From Loktanella atrilutea (GTDB lineage: Bacteria > Pseudomonadota > Alphaproteobacteria > Rhodobacterales > Rhodobacteraceae): a stretch of 64,000 nt of DNA. Where the stretch lies: assembly GCF_900128995.1 (NCBI RefSeq), contig NZ_FQUE01000001.1:682001-746000 (forward strand), read 5' to 3'. Position numbers and translations under genes: made by a program. The notes below the pieces were generated by a model. That model did no database searches, had not been told where the DNA came from, and was given only the letters and a program-made list of their open reading frames with translations. Shown piece by piece: positions 62,455-64,000 of this stretch. Each line of letters opens with the position of its first letter. Positions within the stretch are counted from its first letter, which is position 1.

Positions 62455-64000
62455 ATGGACGGCATATCTCTCTCGCCACGGGCCGCCGCGCGCACGGCCC
62501 TGCCGCTGGCTGTCGGTCTCGGCCTGCTGATCTGGGGCGCCGGGCAATTGCCGCCCGATGCGTTGCGAACGGCGCTGTCCGGCCTGCCCGCCATCGCGCC
62601 CTGGCGCTGGATCGCCGCCGTCGCCCTGACCGGCCTCAGCTTCCTCGCCATGGGCCGGATGGAGGCGTCGTGGCACGTCGCCCTGCGCCTGAACACGCAA
62701 CCCTGGGCCGCGCGCCGGACCGGTCGCCTTGCCGTCGCCATTGGGCAATGCCTCGGCGCCGCCAGCGTCGTCGCGGCCCTCATGCGCTGGCACCTGCTGC
62801 GCGAAACCGCCCGCGCCGCCGACATCGCCCGCCTGTCGCTCGCCGCTTCCCTTTCCTTCATGCTGTGCTGGGGCCTGACGGCGCTGGTCGCGCTCTGGTG
62901 GATCGCACTGGCGCAAATGCCGTCCCTGTCGCTGTCTGCGCTGCCATTGGTCGTGACAGGTGCGGCACTGGCGCTGTGGCGCTACGCCCCGATGCTGTGG
63001 CGGCACCGCAGGCTGGCGGCGGCGGTTTTCCTCTGGTGCCAGCTCGACCTGCTCTGCGCTGCGCTGGTCTTCGTCCTGCTGGCCCCCGCCGACCTGCCGG
63101 TGGCAGAGGTGGCGGCGGTCTTCACGCTCGCCCTTGGCGCGGGTCTGGCCACGCACCTGCCGATGGGCCTCGGCGCCTTCGATCTGGTCGTGCTGGCCCT
63201 GTTGCCTGTCCCGGTGGCGGACATGTTACCCGCCCTGCTCGCCTACCGCCTGATCTACGGCCTGTTGCCGGGTGTCGCGGGCCTGTTGTCCTTGCGCCAA
63301 GCCACCGCTCTGCCGGGCCGCGACGCCCTGCGCCACCTGCTGCGCGACCGCGCCCCCGCCATCTGGGGCCTCGCGGAGCAGGGCGGCGCCGTCTGGCAGG
63401 ACGCACGGGGCGCCGCCCTCGTCGGGCGGGCCCTCTTCGCCAAAACCGTCATCGGCGAACCCCTGGGCCGGATCCCCGCCGCCCTGACCCTTACCGCCCG
63501 CTACAAGTGCTGCGCCCGCACCGCGGTGCGCCTGCGGCGGGGCGGCTGGGCCGTCATGGTCATCGCCATGGACAGCATCATCGACCCGCAGGTCTGGTCA
63601 CTTGACGGGCCCCACCGCGCCGCCCTGCGGCGCAAGCTGCGGCAGGCGCAGGCAAAGGGGGCCACCGTCGCAATCATCGACCCCGCCAACCACCGGCACG
63701 ACATGGCACGCATCGCCGCCGCGTGGGCCCGCACCCATGGTGGAGAGCGGGGCTTCTCCATGGGCCGCTTCCATCCGCACGCCCTGTGCGATCAGCTTGT
63801 CTTCGGCATCCATGTGGACGGCACCCTACGCGGCTTCGTCAGCTTTCAGACCGGCCCGCAGGACTGGGTGCTCGACCTGATCCGCTACGACGGCACCCTG
63901 CCCTCCGGCGCGATCCACACTGCCGTCGCCGCGGGCCTCTCCGCCGCTCAGGCCGCCGACGTGACCGAGGTCAATCTTGGCGCCACCGTGACCCAGCGCG
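62455..64000 (+). CDS. MprF-like protein with DUF2156 domain (3' end outside window)
   Basis: The frame is open from ATG 62455 (after AGGAGG) to the window end, at least 515 residues. The first ~285 residues form about eight membrane helices of the MprF/LPG-synthase flippase type, ending near LLPGVAGLLSLRQA. From ~300 a cytosolic DUF2156 acyltransferase domain begins, with RRKLRQAQAKGATVAI, GFSMGRFHPHALCDQ and VLDLIRYDGTLPSGAI matching lysyl-phosphatidylglycerol synthase blocks. It may modify a membrane lipid with an amino acid or a related acyl group. The substrate is unknown. Confidence 0.85.
   Translation, partial: MDGISLSPRAAARTALPLAVGLGLLIWGAGQLPPDALRTALSGLPAIAPWRWIAAVALTGLSFLAMGRMEASWHVALRLNTQPWAARRTGRLAVAIGQCLGAASVVAALMRWHLLRETARAADIARLSLAASLSFMLCWGLTALVALWWIALAQMPSLSLSALPLVVTGAALALWRYAPMLWRHRRLAAAVFLWCQLDLLCAALVFVLLAPADLPVAEVAAVFTLALGAGLATHLPMGLGAFDLVVLALLPVPVADMLPALLAYRLIYGLLPGVAGLLSLRQATALPGRDALRHLLRDRAPAIWGLAEQGGAVWQDARGAALVGRALFAKTVIGEPLGRIPAALTLTARYKCCARTAVRLRRGGWAVMVIAMDSIIDPQVWSLDGPHRAALRRKLRQAQAKGATVAIIDPANHRHDMARIAAAWARTHGGERGFSMGRFHPHALCDQLVFGIHVDGTLRGFVSFQTGPQDWVLDLIRYDGTLPSGAIHTAVAAGLSAAQAADVTEVNLGATVTQR

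Overview
The window is about 64 kb of GC-rich chromosome from an alphaproteobacterium, most likely a Rhodobacteraceae (Roseobacter-group) species. Pointers are a circularly permuted two-piece tmRNA gene with an alphaproteobacterial tag (ANDNKAPMALAA), an alpha-type SspB adaptor, a DUF1476 (F1-ATPase zeta-inhibitor) protein, two perfect TTAA-N7-TTAA CtrA-type boxes, an RNase E with an acidic insertion in its S1 domain, class II DAHP synthase, and a hairpin-linked intergenic repeat of a kind common in this family. No phage, transposase, CRISPR array, rRNA or tRNA gene was seen. Composition and gene density look like core chromosome throughout.

Layout. 1-4.6 kb: end of mfd, then a minus-strand run with a degenerate cupredoxin lipoprotein, a DsbA/FrnE oxidoreductase, a CsbD-like protein and an aquaporin. 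4.4-9.2 kb: an orphan YejA-like peptide-binding protein with a tiny lipoprotein, a gene-free stretch holding a probable small RNA, a patatin phospholipase, a LysE exporter and a DUF502 membrane protein. 9.2-13.2 kb: a coupled pseudouridine catabolism pair (psuK-psuG) and a head-to-head DUF4198/HupE-UreJ pair. 13.2-15.2 kb: rpsB-tsf with a structured leader and a strong terminator. 15.3-20.6 kb: Trk potassium uptake (trkH, trkA), a LuxR solo, an APH-fold kinase and a nitronate monooxygenase. 20.7-23.3 kb: 6-phosphogluconate dehydrogenase and a DoeA-like M24 hydrolase.

23.3-34.1 kb: the phosphate regulon pstS-pstC-pstA-pstB-phoU-phoB behind a three-unit Pho box, a divergent DUF4188 gene, and an operon yicC-gmk-gammaCA-metC-like-phoR. 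Here phoR is separated from phoB. 34.2-38 kb: a PAS_5 protein with two CtrA boxes, DUF2200, DAHP synthase and a GlxA/AraC regulator. 38.1-43.9 kb: a complete branched-chain amino-acid ABC transporter (binding protein, livG, livF, a small cysteine-containing secreted protein, livH, livM). 43.9-45.3 kb: psd-pssA for phosphatidylethanolamine synthesis.

45.3-49.5 kb: ssrA, a periplasmic phytochelatin-synthase-like protease coupled to a vWA protein, sspB, fumC and two small proteins. tmRNA and the adaptor that delivers tmRNA-tagged proteins to ClpXP therefore sit about 1.5 kb apart. 49.5-53.3 kb: a cytochrome P450 coupled to a membrane alpha/beta-hydrolase, ccdA and a TusA-like protein. 53.3-59.7 kb: rne, then a dctB-dctD two-component pair whose regulator lacks the sigma-54 GAFTGA loop. 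59.7-64 kb: purC-purS-nucleotidase-purQ, the ATPase zeta inhibitor, and an MprF-like protein cut by the window end.

Most genes are recognisable housekeeping or transport genes. The least explained items are the small-RNA locus near 6.5 kb, the P450-hydrolase couple, the secreted phytochelatin-synthase/vWA couple, the small protein inside the liv operon, and several families with missing key residues (cupredoxin, DctD, LuxR).
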